Origin: Legionella sp.
Lineage (GTDB): Bacteria; Pseudomonadota; Gammaproteobacteria; Legionellales; Legionellaceae
DNA length: 64,000 nt
Reading direction: 5' to 3'
Assembly (NCBI GenBank): GCA_017306715.1
Contig: JAFKHV010000011.1
Coordinates: forward strand, 34,093 to 98,092
Made by a program: the position numbers and the translations under genes. Below the pieces are notes generated by a model that saw nothing but the letters and a program-made list of their open reading frames with translations, had not been told where the DNA came from and made no database searches. Below are positions 1-10,914 of the stretch, in pieces (within the stretch, counting starts at the first letter, position 1; each line of letters starts with the position of its first letter).

Positions 1-744
1 TTTAAGATACCTTTTATCGAAAATGTACGAATTTTTGATACGCGTATTCAGACTATGGACATTAAATCCACCCGTATTGTTACGCGAGAAAAAAAGGATG
101 TGATGGTAGATTATTACGTCAAATGGCAGATAATTGATCTTGCGCAGTATTTTAAATCAACGGGTGGAAATGAGTACAAAGCTGAGACATTGTTGGAGCA
201 GCAGCTCAATACGCTTCTTCGTGCGCAGTTCGGTAAGCGCACTATTTCGGAAGTCGTTTCCGGTGGCCGCGATGACGTTATGGACTTGTTACGACGTGCC
301 GCAGAGAAGCAGGCTGGTGAGCTCGGAATTAATGTGGTGGATGTGCGTTTAAAAGGCATCGAGCTGCCCGCAAATACCAGTAATGCAATTTACCAGCGTA
401 TGCGGGCGGATATGCAAAAAATTGCTAACCGACATCGTGCCGACGGACAGGCAGCAGCAGAACAAATCAAAGCAAAAGCAGATGCGGATGTTATGGTTCT
501 TTTAGCAAAAACACGTAGCCAGGCGCAAAAAACAAGGGCTGTTGGACAAGCGCAAGCTGCCGGGATATATGCGCAAGCCTACGGAAAAAATAAAGAATTT
601 TTTGCTCTGTACCGTAGTTTGCTTGCATATGAAGGTAGTTTTAATAGTAAAAAAGATATTTTCGTCCTGGATCAAAACAGTGCTTTTTTTGACTATTTTA
701 AGCAACCATTTATAAAAAGTAATGGTATCGAATCAAAAAAATAA
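1..744 (+). CDS. hflC: HflC, regulator of FtsH protease (5' end outside window)
   Basis: The frame is open from base 1, so the N-terminus (membrane anchor and start of the band-7 domain) lies upstream of the window. The visible part has the SPFH/band-7 core followed by an Ala/Gln/Lys-rich helical segment (about residues 125-190 of the visible part) and the hydrophobic FFALYRSLLAYEGSF region, both typical of HflC. In the known family HflC pairs with HflK to form a large membrane ring around FtsH on the periplasmic side and modulates its proteolysis. purA follows 68 bases downstream, the common hflK-hflC-purA arrangement in gammaproteobacteria. The first ATG at 55 is internal and not the real start. 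Confidence 0.93.
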   Translation, partial: FKIPFIENVRIFDTRIQTMDIKSTRIVTREKKDVMVDYYVKWQIIDLAQYFKSTGGNEYKAETLLEQQLNTLLRAQFGKRTISEVVSGGRDDVMDLLRRAAEKQAGELGINVVDVRLKGIELPANTSNAIYQRMRADMQKIANRHRADGQAAAEQIKAKADADVMVLLAKTRSQAQKTRAVGQAQAAGIYAQAYGKNKEFFALYRSLLAYEGSFNSKKDIFVLDQNSAFFDYFKQPFIKSNGIESKK

Positions 745-809
745 CTATAATGGTCGATTTTTCTGATGTCAGGTATCCTGCCTGATCAAGATGGTGCAGA
801 TAAGAGTAA

Positions 810-2108
<1,299 letters not shown>

Positions 2109-2131
2109 AGACTTCATAAATCTAAGAAGAG

Positions 2132-2149
2132 TGCCCGCTTATGCGGGCA
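2132..2149 (+). terminator. Hairpin after purA
   Basis: Seven perfect GC-rich base pairs (TGCCCGC / GCGGGCA) around a TTAT loop, 24 bases after the purA stop. The downstream tract (TTCTATTA) is only moderately T-rich, so this is a probable rather than textbook Rho-independent terminator. Confidence 0.6.
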
Positions 2150-2263
2150 TTCTATTATAGACAAAGAGTTTGCGCTGCTCTTAACTTAAGGGTTACTGAA
2201 ACTGCGAGAGCACTTCTTTTCTCTCTATAAATCATCTTTACGTCAAATTTATGATACTCCAGA

Positions 2264-3751
2264 TTAATTAAATTGACGCTCAAATTGTTGGAGTTTAATT
2301 TCTAACTGCGCTTGAAGTTGTGCCTTAGGATTGTTGCTTAAAAACTCTTGGCAGGTGATGGAGTCTAATTTTTGGCATTCGGGCACCGGTTGCGCATAAT
2401 GGCTATCTTGCCATAAACTTTTGCCCTTAAGGAACGCATAAGTCAAAGCATTGCGATTAATTTGTTTGATTGCCGTATAATCCAGATGATGCTCTATTAC
2501 TGCGGCCACATACTGGGAGCTTAAGTCGGTACGTAAAATTCCCTCATCGTCTGTGGATAAAACAACAGGTACATTGTGGGCTAAATAATAAGTAAGCGGA
2601 TGTTTTTTTCCATAAACATGAAGAAGCTTACGATTACTAGTAAGATTGATTTCTACAGCCTTCTCATTTTTTGCCATGTTTGTAAGTGTTGATTCTGCAT
2701 TTTGCTCAAAAGCGATATCAACGCCATGACCTATTCTTTGCGCTTGACCATAATTAATTGCGTCGGCAATATGAAAACTTAAATCCTTAGGGGGCGCCAA
2801 ATCAAGCGTCAGTTCACCGGCGTGTAAACTGATAGGAATTTGCGGGTAGCGTTGGTGTAAAAATTGAAAAATCTCCATGTGCTTATGATAATCCTTTAAA
2901 GCGATAGGGCCATCCTCTGCTTGAACCAGATTCACGCCGACAAGAGCTCCATGATGCAGTTGGGAGCGATAAACTGCTGCAAAAGCGTTTAACGTTTGTG
3001 CGAAAACCGCATCTAATGGTTGCTCACGCAAGGTATAGTATAAAAAATTAACCTGAATCAAGCATGCAGATTGCTGGGGATGGCTTTTACAATCCAATAG
3101 CTGGCGTGCTTTGGTCAAAATATGATTACTTTCGGTTACGGTGTGCTTTATATTTTCTTGAAATTGTTGATTATCAAGCAATAGTTTCAGTTTTTTATCC
3201 AGAGTGTTTGCTTTATTGATTATTGATGCAAACTGAGTAGATTGTGCATTGTCCGGCAGGATCATTAACTCAAGATATAGTTCCTGTTGACGCACAGCTT
3301 GACGAATCACCTCAGCAACAAGTTCAGGTCGATGCGCAGATACTAAAGGGCCAAATTTATAAAATGAATTAAAGAAATGATCATGCGCAGTTTCTTTGCC
3401 TGGAATAAACTCTTTTAAGGACCAACTTTTAAGAGTCTGAAGATAAAGTTCGGGATGCTGTTCAAGTTGAGGTGTTTTAAAACCTGTGCATGGGGAAGAG
3501 GTTAGGCTCAGCGAGAATTCAGGAAGATTGATGCAATAATCCTGTTGTTTCGCAATTTTAAGCATACTTTCTGGATAAGCGCCTCCTGCCAAATGATAAT
3601 GTAATTCACCTCCTTTAGGCATTTGGAGAAAAAAATTATAGAGTGCATTTGGGCTATTGCGGATAGATTGCAAATGGTCATTAACATCAGCATGGATCTG
3701 AAAAGGGGGGAGCAAAAAGACAGCGCAAAAAAGCAATTTTAGAGTATTCAT
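2264..3751 (-). CDS. Secreted adenosine deaminase-like amidohydrolase
   Basis: A 495-residue protein with an N-terminal signal peptide (hydrophobic residues 3-17, cleavage near the IHA-D at 19-22), so probably periplasmic or exported. The metal-dependent deaminase motifs are complete: HYH at 51-53, HAGEL at 310-314 (E313 the expected proton shuttle), GHG at 341-343 and STDDEG at 399-404. The known reaction is adenosine or deoxyadenosine to inosine. Secreted members resemble the ADGF/CECR1-type enzymes, and the length exceeds cytosolic Add (about 335), with an insertion between residues 60 and 140. It lies convergent to purA and has no obvious operon partner. The exact nucleoside substrate cannot be read from the sequence. 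Confidence 0.82.
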   Translation of the reverse strand: MNTLKLLFCAVFLLPPFQIHADVNDHLQSIRNSPNALYNFFLQMPKGGELHYHLAGGAYPESMLKIAKQQDYCINLPEFSLSLTSSPCTGFKTPQLEQHPELYLQTLKSWSLKEFIPGKETAHDHFFNSFYKFGPLVSAHRPELVAEVIRQAVRQQELYLELMILPDNAQSTQFASIINKANTLDKKLKLLLDNQQFQENIKHTVTESNHILTKARQLLDCKSHPQQSACLIQVNFLYYTLREQPLDAVFAQTLNAFAAVYRSQLHHGALVGVNLVQAEDGPIALKDYHKHMEIFQFLHQRYPQIPISLHAGELTLDLAPPKDLSFHIADAINYGQAQRIGHGVDIAFEQNAESTLTNMAKNEKAVEINLTSNRKLLHVYGKKHPLTYYLAHNVPVVLSTDDEGILRTDLSSQYVAAVIEHHLDYTAIKQINRNALTYAFLKGKSLWQDSHYAQPVPECQKLDSITCQEFLSNNPKAQLQAQLEIKLQQFERQFN

Positions 3752-3884
3752 AGCGCCACAAAAAAGATAAAGAAATATTCTCTCATAAATATAAATAAGC
3801 GCTCAATGCTTCTTTTATCAGGATTGTAATTTCACTGCATTCCATGCAGAATGAATTATTTTACTAGATACCGCTAAGGATATT

Positions 3885-4589
3885 ATGAACTTTTTTAGAA
3901 AAGGATTAGGTATATTGTGCACCATCATTACAACCATGAACAGTGTACACGCGTTAAATCCATCACAACCCCAACCTGAAAAAATTAATATTGGAATCTA
4001 TGCGCCTTTTTCGAGCGATTCCGCTTATATTGGAAGAAATATGCTTGGTGCTATGGAGATTGCACGGGCACAAATGCCATCAGCGAAAGTGCGTTACACA
4101 TTTTATACTCTGGATTCAGCCACAAGTTCAAAAAGCGCCGCGGAGGTATTACAAAAATTTGTTATGGCACATAAAATAAATATTTTAATGAGTGAGGGTG
4201 ATCAAAATGCGGTTTTGGTTGCAAACGTGGCTAAAAAAAATAAATTACTGCATTTTTGCCTGGGTTGTGCCCCTCAAGCTGTGGATGGAAATAGTTTTTC
4301 TACACAGACTTCATCACTCCCTCGCGGTACAGTTTTGAATGAGGAGCGCCATGCGCAATTTATATCCCAGTACAATCAAGAGTATATGAGTCATCCCGTG
4401 GCTGAAGGGGCTTATGCTTATGATTTATTTCGTGTCATTAATCATAGCGTTCTTAGTGTGCTCAAAAAACCGTCAGAATATCAGATCAAGAATGTGAGCG
4501 AACACTTACTCTCTTGTAAAACTCTGCCGAGCGGGCTTATGGGGCCAGTACAGTTTCATAATAAAGTATCGCTCACACATATTGGTTAG
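3885..4589 (+). CDS. Shortened periplasmic binding-like protein
   Basis: 234 residues with a signal peptide (residues 1-23, ending VHA). The segment INIGIYAPFSSDSAYIGRNM and the following alternating strands resemble the first lobe of branched-chain amino-acid binding proteins (LivJ/Peripla_BP_6). The C-terminal part (FISQYNQEYMSHPVAEGAYAYD, then GLMGPVQFHN) resembles the end of the same fold. About 100-130 residues expected for the second lobe are missing between them, without a frameshift. The family normally binds amino acids for ABC import, but no permease or ATPase genes are nearby. It lies 8 bases before the cupin gene, suggesting one transcript. Function unknown. Confidence 0.55.
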   Translation: MNFFRKGLGILCTIITTMNSVHALNPSQPQPEKINIGIYAPFSSDSAYIGRNMLGAMEIARAQMPSAKVRYTFYTLDSATSSKSAAEVLQKFVMAHKINILMSEGDQNAVLVANVAKKNKLLHFCLGCAPQAVDGNSFSTQTSSLPRGTVLNEERHAQFISQYNQEYMSHPVAEGAYAYDLFRVINHSVLSVLKKPSEYQIKNVSEHLLSCKTLPSGLMGPVQFHNKVSLTHIG

Positions 4590-4597
4590 GTATTCTT

Positions 4598-4939
4598 ATG
4601 AAAATAGCGTTAAAAAATCAATGCGTTCACAAAAATAATAGTGCCTCATGCAGCGTGAGTGAGTACCCTCTTCAGGGTTCAAAAATAGATATGGCTCGAG
4701 CACGGATCACGGGTCGATATCCTGATAAAGGTCGCGTAGTAAACCAGAAATGTGATGAATTAGCATATGTAATAGCAGGTCAAGGACTTCTGGTCATTGA
4801 AGGTCAAGAAATTATTTTACAACCTGAGGATGTGGTAATCATTGAAGCTGGAGAACGCTACTTTTGGTCAGGTGATTTACAGTTACTTCTCACATGTACA
4901 CCAGTTTGGACCCCAGAGCAACATAAATTGATAGATTAA
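4598..4939 (+). CDS. Small cupin-domain protein
   Basis: 113 residues forming one conserved-barrel cupin. The visible core runs from about residue 45 to 100 (ELAYVIAGQGLLVIEGQEI, then PEDVVIIEAGERYFWSG). The classical metal-binding His pair of motif 1 is not evident (DELAYVI replaces the usual HxH), so a metal-dependent enzyme is doubtful and a binding or regulatory role is as likely. It begins 8 bases after the preceding binding-protein-like gene with no strong ribosome site, so translation may be coupled. Confidence 0.7.
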   Translation: MKIALKNQCVHKNNSASCSVSEYPLQGSKIDMARARITGRYPDKGRVVNQKCDELAYVIAGQGLLVIEGQEIILQPEDVVIIEAGERYFWSGDLQLLLTCTPVWTPEQHKLID

Positions 4940-4946
4940 TTCCTAT

Positions 4947-4976
4947 GAGTGAGCCTCATAACAATGAAGCTCACTC
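4947..4976. terminator. Inverted repeat between convergent genes
   Basis: Perfect 8-bp arms (GAGTGAGC / GCTCACTC) with a 14-base loop, sitting between the converging cupin and ctpA genes. It could stop transcription in either direction, but neither side has a long T tract. Confidence 0.45.
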
Positions 4977-4984
4977 GGTTGAGT

Positions 4985-6349
4985 TTATTGATTATGCGCT
5001 AGCGACATTCCCTCAAGCACAGTTAATGCGGTGTATAACTGATAATCATTATGTAGTAAATCTTCAGGTTTATCAGTAGTTGTAGTTTTAATCGCTGCAT
5101 TGTCCTGATTATTTTTATTTACGATATGACCATTTAGATCCGCCTCACTAAAACCCGTAGCGCCTTTATTTTTTGCATCAACCGCTTTAGGAATTTCAAG
5201 CTCATTAACGATTATATCTGGAATGATGCCTTTAGCCTGAATTGATGTGCCAGAGGGCGTATAATACAAAGCTGTTGTTAATTTGATACCGGTTTTGTTA
5301 TCTAAAGGTAATACCGTTTGCACTGAACCTTTACCAAAACTGGTCGTTCCCAAGACGAGTGCTCGTCTGTTATCTTTTAAGGCGCCTGCGACAATTTCCG
5401 CGGCAGATGCTGAGCCATTATTGATGAGGACAACCATTGGCGCTTTACTTAATACATCAATACCTTTTGCAAGTGCGGTAAAATCAGAGCCTGGAAGACG
5501 ACCTTTTGTTGAAACAATTTTCTCAGGCTTCCCAGATTTATCTTTACCTAAAAAAGCATCAGATACTTGTATCGCTGAATCGAGAAGACCCCCAGGATTA
5601 TTGCGCAAATCCAAGACTAATCCTTTGAGGCTTCCCCCAGCTTGCTGCTTTAGGCGTTCAATGGCTTGCAGCATATCTCGCCCCGTTAGTGCCTGAAATT
5701 GGGTGATGCGCACATAACCATATCCGGGACTTAACATTTTACTCTGAATACTTTTAATTTGAATCACTTCACGAACCAGGTCAAAAGTAAGTGCTTTATT
5801 CACACCTTTTCGCAGTACAGTAAGCTGAATGGTACTGCCAGCTTTTCCTCTCATTAAGTTCACAGCATCCTTTAGAGAAAGCCCTTGAACTGATTCTTTT
5901 CCCAATTTAATGATGTAATCACCCGATTTAATCCCTGCCTTAAAGGCTGGAGTATCGACCAGAGGGGTCACGACTTTAACAACGCCATCTTCCATGGTAA
6001 CTTCTAAGCCTAATCCACCAAATTCACCACTGGTTGATGTTTGCAGCTCTTTAAATTCTTCTTCATCAAGGAAGCTTGAGTGCGGGTCCAGCCCACTGAG
6101 CATTCCGCGAATCGCATTATCAAAAAGTACCTTATCGCTTGTCGGTTTAACATAATATTTTTTTATTTCACCCAAGGCATTGGAAAATCGTTGTACATCT
6201 TCCATGGGTACTGCTTTGTTTGCATCGCTTGCTGTGGTGGTATTTTCATCAACAACAGCTTCTTCTGCGGCAAATATTGAAGCAGGCGCCATGAGCGTAA
6301 CAGCATATACTGTCGCAAGCATGCGCAGATGAAATTTCTTAGTTAACAT
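4985..6349 (-). CDS. ctpA: Carboxy-terminal processing protease (S41)
   Basis: A 454-residue periplasmic tail-specific serine protease. There is a signal peptide (residues 1-28, ASIFAAEE), then a PDZ domain at about 105-180 (GEFGGLGLEV, KAGIKSGDYI), then the S41 catalytic domain. The Ser/Lys dyad is visible: NNGSASAAEI at 310-319 and FGKGSVQ around Lys340. Family members trim C-termini of exported proteins and control peptidoglycan hydrolases. It is the last gene of the gpmI-envC-ctpA run on the minus strand, an arrangement seen in many proteobacteria and fitting a joint role in cell-wall remodelling. The Ser/Thr/Asn-rich tail after residue 390 is less conserved. Confidence 0.92.
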   Translation of the reverse strand: MLTKKFHLRMLATVYAVTLMAPASIFAAEEAVVDENTTTASDANKAVPMEDVQRFSNALGEIKKYYVKPTSDKVLFDNAIRGMLSGLDPHSSFLDEEEFKELQTSTSGEFGGLGLEVTMEDGVVKVVTPLVDTPAFKAGIKSGDYIIKLGKESVQGLSLKDAVNLMRGKAGSTIQLTVLRKGVNKALTFDLVREVIQIKSIQSKMLSPGYGYVRITQFQALTGRDMLQAIERLKQQAGGSLKGLVLDLRNNPGGLLDSAIQVSDAFLGKDKSGKPEKIVSTKGRLPGSDFTALAKGIDVLSKAPMVVLINNGSASAAEIVAGALKDNRRALVLGTTSFGKGSVQTVLPLDNKTGIKLTTALYYTPSGTSIQAKGIIPDIIVNELEIPKAVDAKNKGATGFSEADLNGHIVNKNNQDNAAIKTTTTDKPEDLLHNDYQLYTALTVLEGMSLAHNQ

Positions 6350-6505
6350 AGCGATCTCCTCGGATGCAGGCCATAAACAACACTAGCCATCTTTTTTTTG
6401 TTTTTATCAGTATAGATGCAAAATGGATGCCATATCGGATACACTGTTTCAATCATTTCCGGATGCGGTCAGGATGAATGATATTTTCCAGCGTTCCCGA
6501 GGCTG

Positions 6506-7621
6506 CTATGACAACCATGCGAGAGGAGAGATAGCTTTCCCCTTCAGCCTTATTTCGAAGTATAGACCGTTTTGTTTGATCCCGCCGGTGTGGCCAACAC
6601 TCGCTATTTGCTCGCTTTGGCGGACGTAATCTCCCTTTTTTTTGTATAAAGATTGGTTATGGGCATAAAGGGTCATATAGCCATCACCATGATCAATGAT
6701 TATGAGCAAGCCATAACCTTTTAACCAATCGCTAAATACTACCGTTCCTGCCTGAACGGCAGAAACGGCAGTACCTTCTTCGGCAAAAAAAGCAATTCCT
6801 TGGTGTATCCTGCGGTAAGAATGAGTGTTCCCGGCAATTGGGTAAGGCATCTTTTTACGCAAACTATTAAACGATGTAACCGGTTTGTTCATGGTTTTTT
6901 GTGCAAGTTGCACGGTAAGAGCGGTCAGATTTGCTTTATTACGCTTAATTTCAACTAACCGATGTTGTTTGGTCTGAATATCTGCATCTAACGTAGCAAT
7001 AATTTTACTGTGGTATTGCTTATTAATGAGTAATTGCTCGTGTTCTGTTGCAAGCGCATGTTGCAAATTTTTTTGCTCAGCTATTTGCTGATGCAGTTGG
7101 CTATTATTTTTAGTTATCTGGTCATGAATTTCTTGCACACGGACAATATTCTCACGGCGTGCATTAATAAGATATTGGTAATAAGTAAGATACCTGCTCA
7201 GATGACTCGGTTCTTTTTGATTGATTAACCATTTTAGTGATTGATATTTGCCCATTAAATAGTACGAGCGTATCTGTTTGGCTAGCAGATGTTGTTGTGC
7301 CTCCAATTGTTCCTCTAATTGTTTTGAACGGTGTTCAAGGAGCATTATTTCCTTTGTTTTTAAATTTATGGCGCTTTCAATTTGGTGTAATTTTTGGATG
7401 GCAATACTATTTTTCTTCTCAATTCCTTCCAGCTCATGATTAAGTAGACCACGCCTGTCTTGTGCTTGTGCTAAGTTTTTCTGTAATTGTCCAATCTGAG
7501 ATTGCAAAGTATGCAAGCGTGCTTGAGTTTGCTGTAATTGACTAGACTTTGGCTGCGAGTAAACTAAAAAGGCAGACAGGGTAAGCACTAAAATAAAAAA
7601 GCATTGGATATTTAAGTTCAT
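6506..7621 (-). CDS. envC: EnvC-like murein hydrolase activator
   Basis: 371 residues: a signal peptide (1-22), a long coiled coil (about 27-240, Gln/Leu/His-rich), and a C-terminal LytM/M23 domain (about 258-371). Zinc-binding positions are degenerate: IHQGIA where active enzymes have HxxxD, and GLYFEIR where they have HLHFE. This matches E. coli EnvC, which lacks hydrolase activity and instead activates amidases AmiA/AmiB at the septum. The start overlaps the gpmI stop by four bases (ATGA), indicating translational coupling, and ctpA follows. The paralogue NlpD is an alternative, but the coiled-coil layout and operon favour EnvC. Confidence 0.88.
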   Translation of the reverse strand: MNLNIQCFFILVLTLSAFLVYSQPKSSQLQQTQARLHTLQSQIGQLQKNLAQAQDRRGLLNHELEGIEKKNSIAIQKLHQIESAINLKTKEIMLLEHRSKQLEEQLEAQQHLLAKQIRSYYLMGKYQSLKWLINQKEPSHLSRYLTYYQYLINARRENIVRVQEIHDQITKNNSQLHQQIAEQKNLQHALATEHEQLLINKQYHSKIIATLDADIQTKQHRLVEIKRNKANLTALTVQLAQKTMNKPVTSFNSLRKKMPYPIAGNTHSYRRIHQGIAFFAEEGTAVSAVQAGTVVFSDWLKGYGLLIIIDHGDGYMTLYAHNQSLYKKKGDYVRQSEQIASVGHTGGIKQNGLYFEIRLKGKAISPLAWLS

Positions 7622-9153
7622 GAATGAGTAACCAATAAAGCTTCGCCTTTCATTTCAGGTGGGGGGGATATACCGATTAAATTAAGTATCGTCGGTGCAA
7701 TATCTATGAGTTTACCGGTTTTTTGTTTAAATTGTCTCTGACCACCTATATAGAGTAAAGGAACAGGCTCACTGGTGTGTGCCGTATGTGCTTGTCCGGT
7801 TAATTCATCAAACATCTCTTCTGCATTGCCATGATCAGCCGTGATTAGTAATTGACCCCCAACAGATTCCAAAGCCGCCCACAGCTTTTCTAAACATTGA
7901 TCCAGACACTCGATGGCGCGTATGGTCGCGGGAAAATTCCCTGTATGCCCTACCATATCCGCATTCGCATAATTACAAATTATAACGTCATACTTATTCT
8001 CGCGTAGGGTGGTTATTAATTTTTCCGTTAATAAAGGTGCGCTCATTTCCGGTTGCAGATCATAAGTCGCCACTTTAGGAGAAGGAATAAGAATTCGATC
8101 TTCATGTGGAAAAGGCGTTTCGATACCGCCATTAAAAAAGAAAGTCACATGAGCATATTTTTCTGTTTCGGCGATGCGTAGTTGCTTAAGTCCCTGCTGG
8201 GATAAAACCTCACCTAAAGTATTGCTCATGGATATGGGGGGAAAGGCTGGTTGTGTAGCCATATTTTTTTCGTATTGAGTCATGCTCACAAAGGATGACA
8301 ACTTAGGATAATTCGTGCGTGCAAAGAATTGAAAATCAGGATCCACCAAGCTGCGGGTTAATTGACGCGCGCGATCCGCCCGAAAATTGTAGAAAAAGAT
8401 AGCATCGCCATCCATTACGGCCTGCCCTTGGCCAATAATCGTTGGCGGAATAAATTCATCAGTGATGTTAAGTTGATAAAAATGATCCAGAGCGACCTCT
8501 ACATCAGGATAGTGGTGCGCACTCTCATTAGCAGTTAACAGATTGTAAACTGGAAGGATACGTTCCCACCGATTATCTCGATCCATTGCGTAGTATCGTC
8601 CTATTATGGAGCAAATTTTTGCGACTGGATATTGATTCAGTTTTCGCTTGAGTTTTTCAATACTTACGGTCGCACTTTTAGGCGGGGTATCACGTCCATC
8701 AAGAAATAGGTGCAGACACACTGCATGAAAATCATGCTCCGCGCACAAAGCAAGAAAAGCAAAAAGATGCTCTTCATGGCTGTGCACTCCACCAGGGGAA
8801 AGTAATCCCATAATATGGAGTGTTTTATTCGTTTTTTTCAGTTGTGAAATCAAGTTTAAAAAAGCGCTGTTCTGATTAAAATGACCTTGCTCTATCGCCT
8901 GGTTAATACGGGTAAAATCTTGCTCAATCAGACGTCCAGAGCCGATATGCATGTGTCCTACTTCAGAATTACCCATCTGTCTATCGGGCAGCCCCACTGA
9001 AGTACCAGAAGCTTCAAGCAAGATGTGGGGGCTATGCTGCCACCACTTATCCCACTGCGGGGTTTGCGCTTGCGCAATGGCATTGTGTTCTTTATTTGGG
9101 TTAAATCCCCATCCATCCAAAATTACCAGAACCAAAGGCGCGCTCTTGTGCAT
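7618..9153 (-). CDS. gpmI: 2,3-bisphosphoglycerate-independent phosphoglycerate mutase
   Basis: Interconverts 3- and 2-phosphoglycerate using two manganese ions and a phosphoserine intermediate, in glycolysis and gluconeogenesis. At 511 residues it has the standard length. Motifs: LVILDGWG with metal ligand Asp13, MGNSEVGH with nucleophile Ser63, LHLFLDGRDTPP, FYNFRADR, and near the C-terminus TADHGNAEEM. It starts the gpmI-envC-ctpA run. A TATAAT hexamer on the minus strand at 9183-9188, about 30 bases upstream of the ATG, is a possible -10 element. Confidence 0.97.
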   Translation of the reverse strand: MHKSAPLVLVILDGWGFNPNKEHNAIAQAQTPQWDKWWQHSPHILLEASGTSVGLPDRQMGNSEVGHMHIGSGRLIEQDFTRINQAIEQGHFNQNSAFLNLISQLKKTNKTLHIMGLLSPGGVHSHEEHLFAFLALCAEHDFHAVCLHLFLDGRDTPPKSATVSIEKLKRKLNQYPVAKICSIIGRYYAMDRDNRWERILPVYNLLTANESAHHYPDVEVALDHFYQLNITDEFIPPTIIGQGQAVMDGDAIFFYNFRADRARQLTRSLVDPDFQFFARTNYPKLSSFVSMTQYEKNMATQPAFPPISMSNTLGEVLSQQGLKQLRIAETEKYAHVTFFFNGGIETPFPHEDRILIPSPKVATYDLQPEMSAPLLTEKLITTLRENKYDVIICNYANADMVGHTGNFPATIRAIECLDQCLEKLWAALESVGGQLLITADHGNAEEMFDELTGQAHTAHTSEPVPLLYIGGQRQFKQKTGKLIDIAPTILNLIGISPPPEMKGEALLVTHS

Positions 9154-9362
9154 TTAAAGCTCCCGAAAAAATCATAACCAGTATTATAATCATCGCATGA
9201 TATTTTACTCCACTAAAAAGACGTTGAAACCAAAAAATTAGCGGCTTATTGCATTAAAAAATAGACAATAAAAATGACGAATGGGAACAATTTATCTCGA
9301 CCTCTTAAATTTTAACTTCAAAAAGGTTAGACTATGTTCCATTTTTACGTAGGAAGAGTCGG

Positions 9363-10085
9363 TTGGAACAAAAAACTCCACAACATATCGCTATTGTAAT
9401 GGATGGCAACGGGCGTTGGGCTGAGAGCCGGGGCCTGCCACGTTTTGAAGGGCATAAAGCAGGGGTCTCTTCAGTGCGAAAAATAATCCGTGGATGTATT
9501 AGTCGCGATATTCGCTGTCTGAGCCTCTTTGCCTTTAGCTCTGAAAATTGGGCTCGCCCAAAGGAAGAGGTCGGTTTTCTCATGGAGCTATTTGTTGAGT
9601 CCTTACAAAAAGAGTTGCCCGAACTGCATCAGCGTGGTATCAAATTACGCTTTACCGGAGATCGCAGTATTTTATCGCCACTGCTACAGCAACAAATGCT
9701 TGAGGCAGAAAAAACCACAGAGTCAAATGAACAGCTCCTACTTAATATCGTAGTTAATTATGGCGGTAAATGGGATTTAGTTTGTGCTGCACAGAAGGTT
9801 ACTCAAGAGGTTTTGTCTGGTAATTTAAAAATCGAAGATATTAATGAAAACACATTTTCACAGTATCTTGATACGCAAGGTTTACCCGAGCCCGATCTTT
9901 TTATTCGTACGAGTGGTGAATTAAGGATCAGTAATTTTTTCCTTTGGCAATTAGCTTATACTGAATTATATTTTACCGAGGTTCACTGGCCAGATTTTGG
10001 TGAGCAGGAGCTGGATTTGGCATTAATTGCTTACAGCAAAAGAAAAAGACGTTTTGGTCAAGTTGTAGCAGAGACCTGCACTTAA
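9363..10085 (+). CDS. uppS: Undecaprenyl diphosphate synthase (TTG start)
   Basis: A cis-prenyltransferase that extends farnesyl diphosphate with eight isopentenyl units to undecaprenyl diphosphate, the lipid carrier for peptidoglycan and O-antigen. The 240-residue protein has MDGNGRWA with catalytic Asp14, [11 protein letters not shown], and the C-terminal [22 protein letters not shown] signature. The start is TTG at 9363, supported by AGGAAGAG at 9351-9358 with five-base spacing and by the family N-terminus; no better ATG exists. It heads the uppS-cdsA-rseP-bamA envelope block and diverges from gpmI. Confidence 0.96.
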   Translation: MEQKTPQHIAIVMDGNGRWAESRGLPRFEGHKAGVSSVRKIIRGCISRDIRCLSLFAFSSENWARPKEEVGFLMELFVESLQKELPELHQRGIKLRFTGDRSILSPLLQQQMLEAEKTTESNEQLLLNIVVNYGGKWDLVCAAQKVTQEVLSGNLKIEDINENTFSQYLDTQGLPEPDLFIRTSGELRISNFFLWQLAYTELYFTEVHWPDFGEQELDLALIAYSKRKRRFGQVVAETCT

Positions 10086-10124
10086 CCGATACTACTTTGT
10101 TCAAATTGAGAATACAGGTCTGTT

Positions 10125-10910
10125 ATGTTTTTTAAGCGTTTAATCACAACACTAATCCTTGCCCCACTAATCTTGGCGTTAATTTTTTATGGTTCCCCTT
10201 TATACCTGGGAATCCTCGCTTTCGGGATTTTATTATTATGCGGATCCGAATGGCTGCATCTAATCCCGGCACAAACAGGTCTTGGTAAGGGTTTTTTTTT
10301 ACTAGGCTTGATACTGTTTACTCTTCTAAGCCATTATTTTTTCCCATACTGGTTAATTATTGGTTTAGTTATTTGGATTATGAATGTAGTTATTATTCTT
10401 ACGTATCCAAATTCACAACCCTATTGGGGAAACAAGGCCACAGTAGCTTTTTGGGGGTTCCTGTTGTTGCCCTTGTTCCTGCAAAGTCTCATTCATCTTT
10501 TCATTCAAAATAATGGTAAATCATTACTGATTTATTTACTGTTTTTAATCTGGGCTACGGATATTGGTGCCTATTTAGCTGGAAAACTATTTGGCAAGCA
10601 TAAACTCATTCCTAGGGTAAGTCCTGGTAAATCATGGGAAGGCGTTTTAGGTGGTTTCATTTTAGCGGGGGGAGTCGCATGCTTGGCGGCGCAATATTTC
10701 TTACCAAATAATTTATCCCACTGGTATTTACTCGCATTCATAACGGTAATCATTTCCATCTTTGGTGATTTGTTTATAAGCATCTTGAAAAGACGTTGTC
10801 AACTTAAGGATACAGGGGCAATTATACCCGGTCATGGCGGTATACTCGATAGGCTGGATAGCCTTATTGCAGCATTGCCCTTTTTTTATTATGGAATAAC
10901 CTGGGGATAA
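10125..10910 (+). CDS. cdsA: Phosphatidate cytidylyltransferase
   Basis: Makes CDP-diacylglycerol from phosphatidate and CTP, the branch point for bacterial phospholipids, in the inner membrane. The 261-residue sequence is almost entirely hydrophobic helices. It ends with the CdsA signature: SPGKSWEG, then ISILKRRCQLKDTG and PGHGGILDRLDS. It lies 39 bases after uppS and 4 bases before rseP, clearly in one operon. The dxr gene often found between cdsA and rseP in other gammaproteobacteria is absent here. Confidence 0.95.
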   Translation: MFFKRLITTLILAPLILALIFYGSPLYLGILAFGILLLCGSEWLHLIPAQTGLGKGFFLLGLILFTLLSHYFFPYWLIIGLVIWIMNVVIILTYPNSQPYWGNKATVAFWGFLLLPLFLQSLIHLFIQNNGKSLLIYLLFLIWATDIGAYLAGKLFGKHKLIPRVSPGKSWEGVLGGFILAGGVACLAAQYFLPNNLSHWYLLAFITVIISIFGDLFISILKRRCQLKDTGAIIPGHGGILDRLDSLIAALPFFYYGITWG

Positions 10911-10914
10911 GCTT

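Noticed and set aside
55..744. ATG at 55 as the hflC start
   Set aside because: The frame is open from base 1 with matching family sequence, so 55 is internal.
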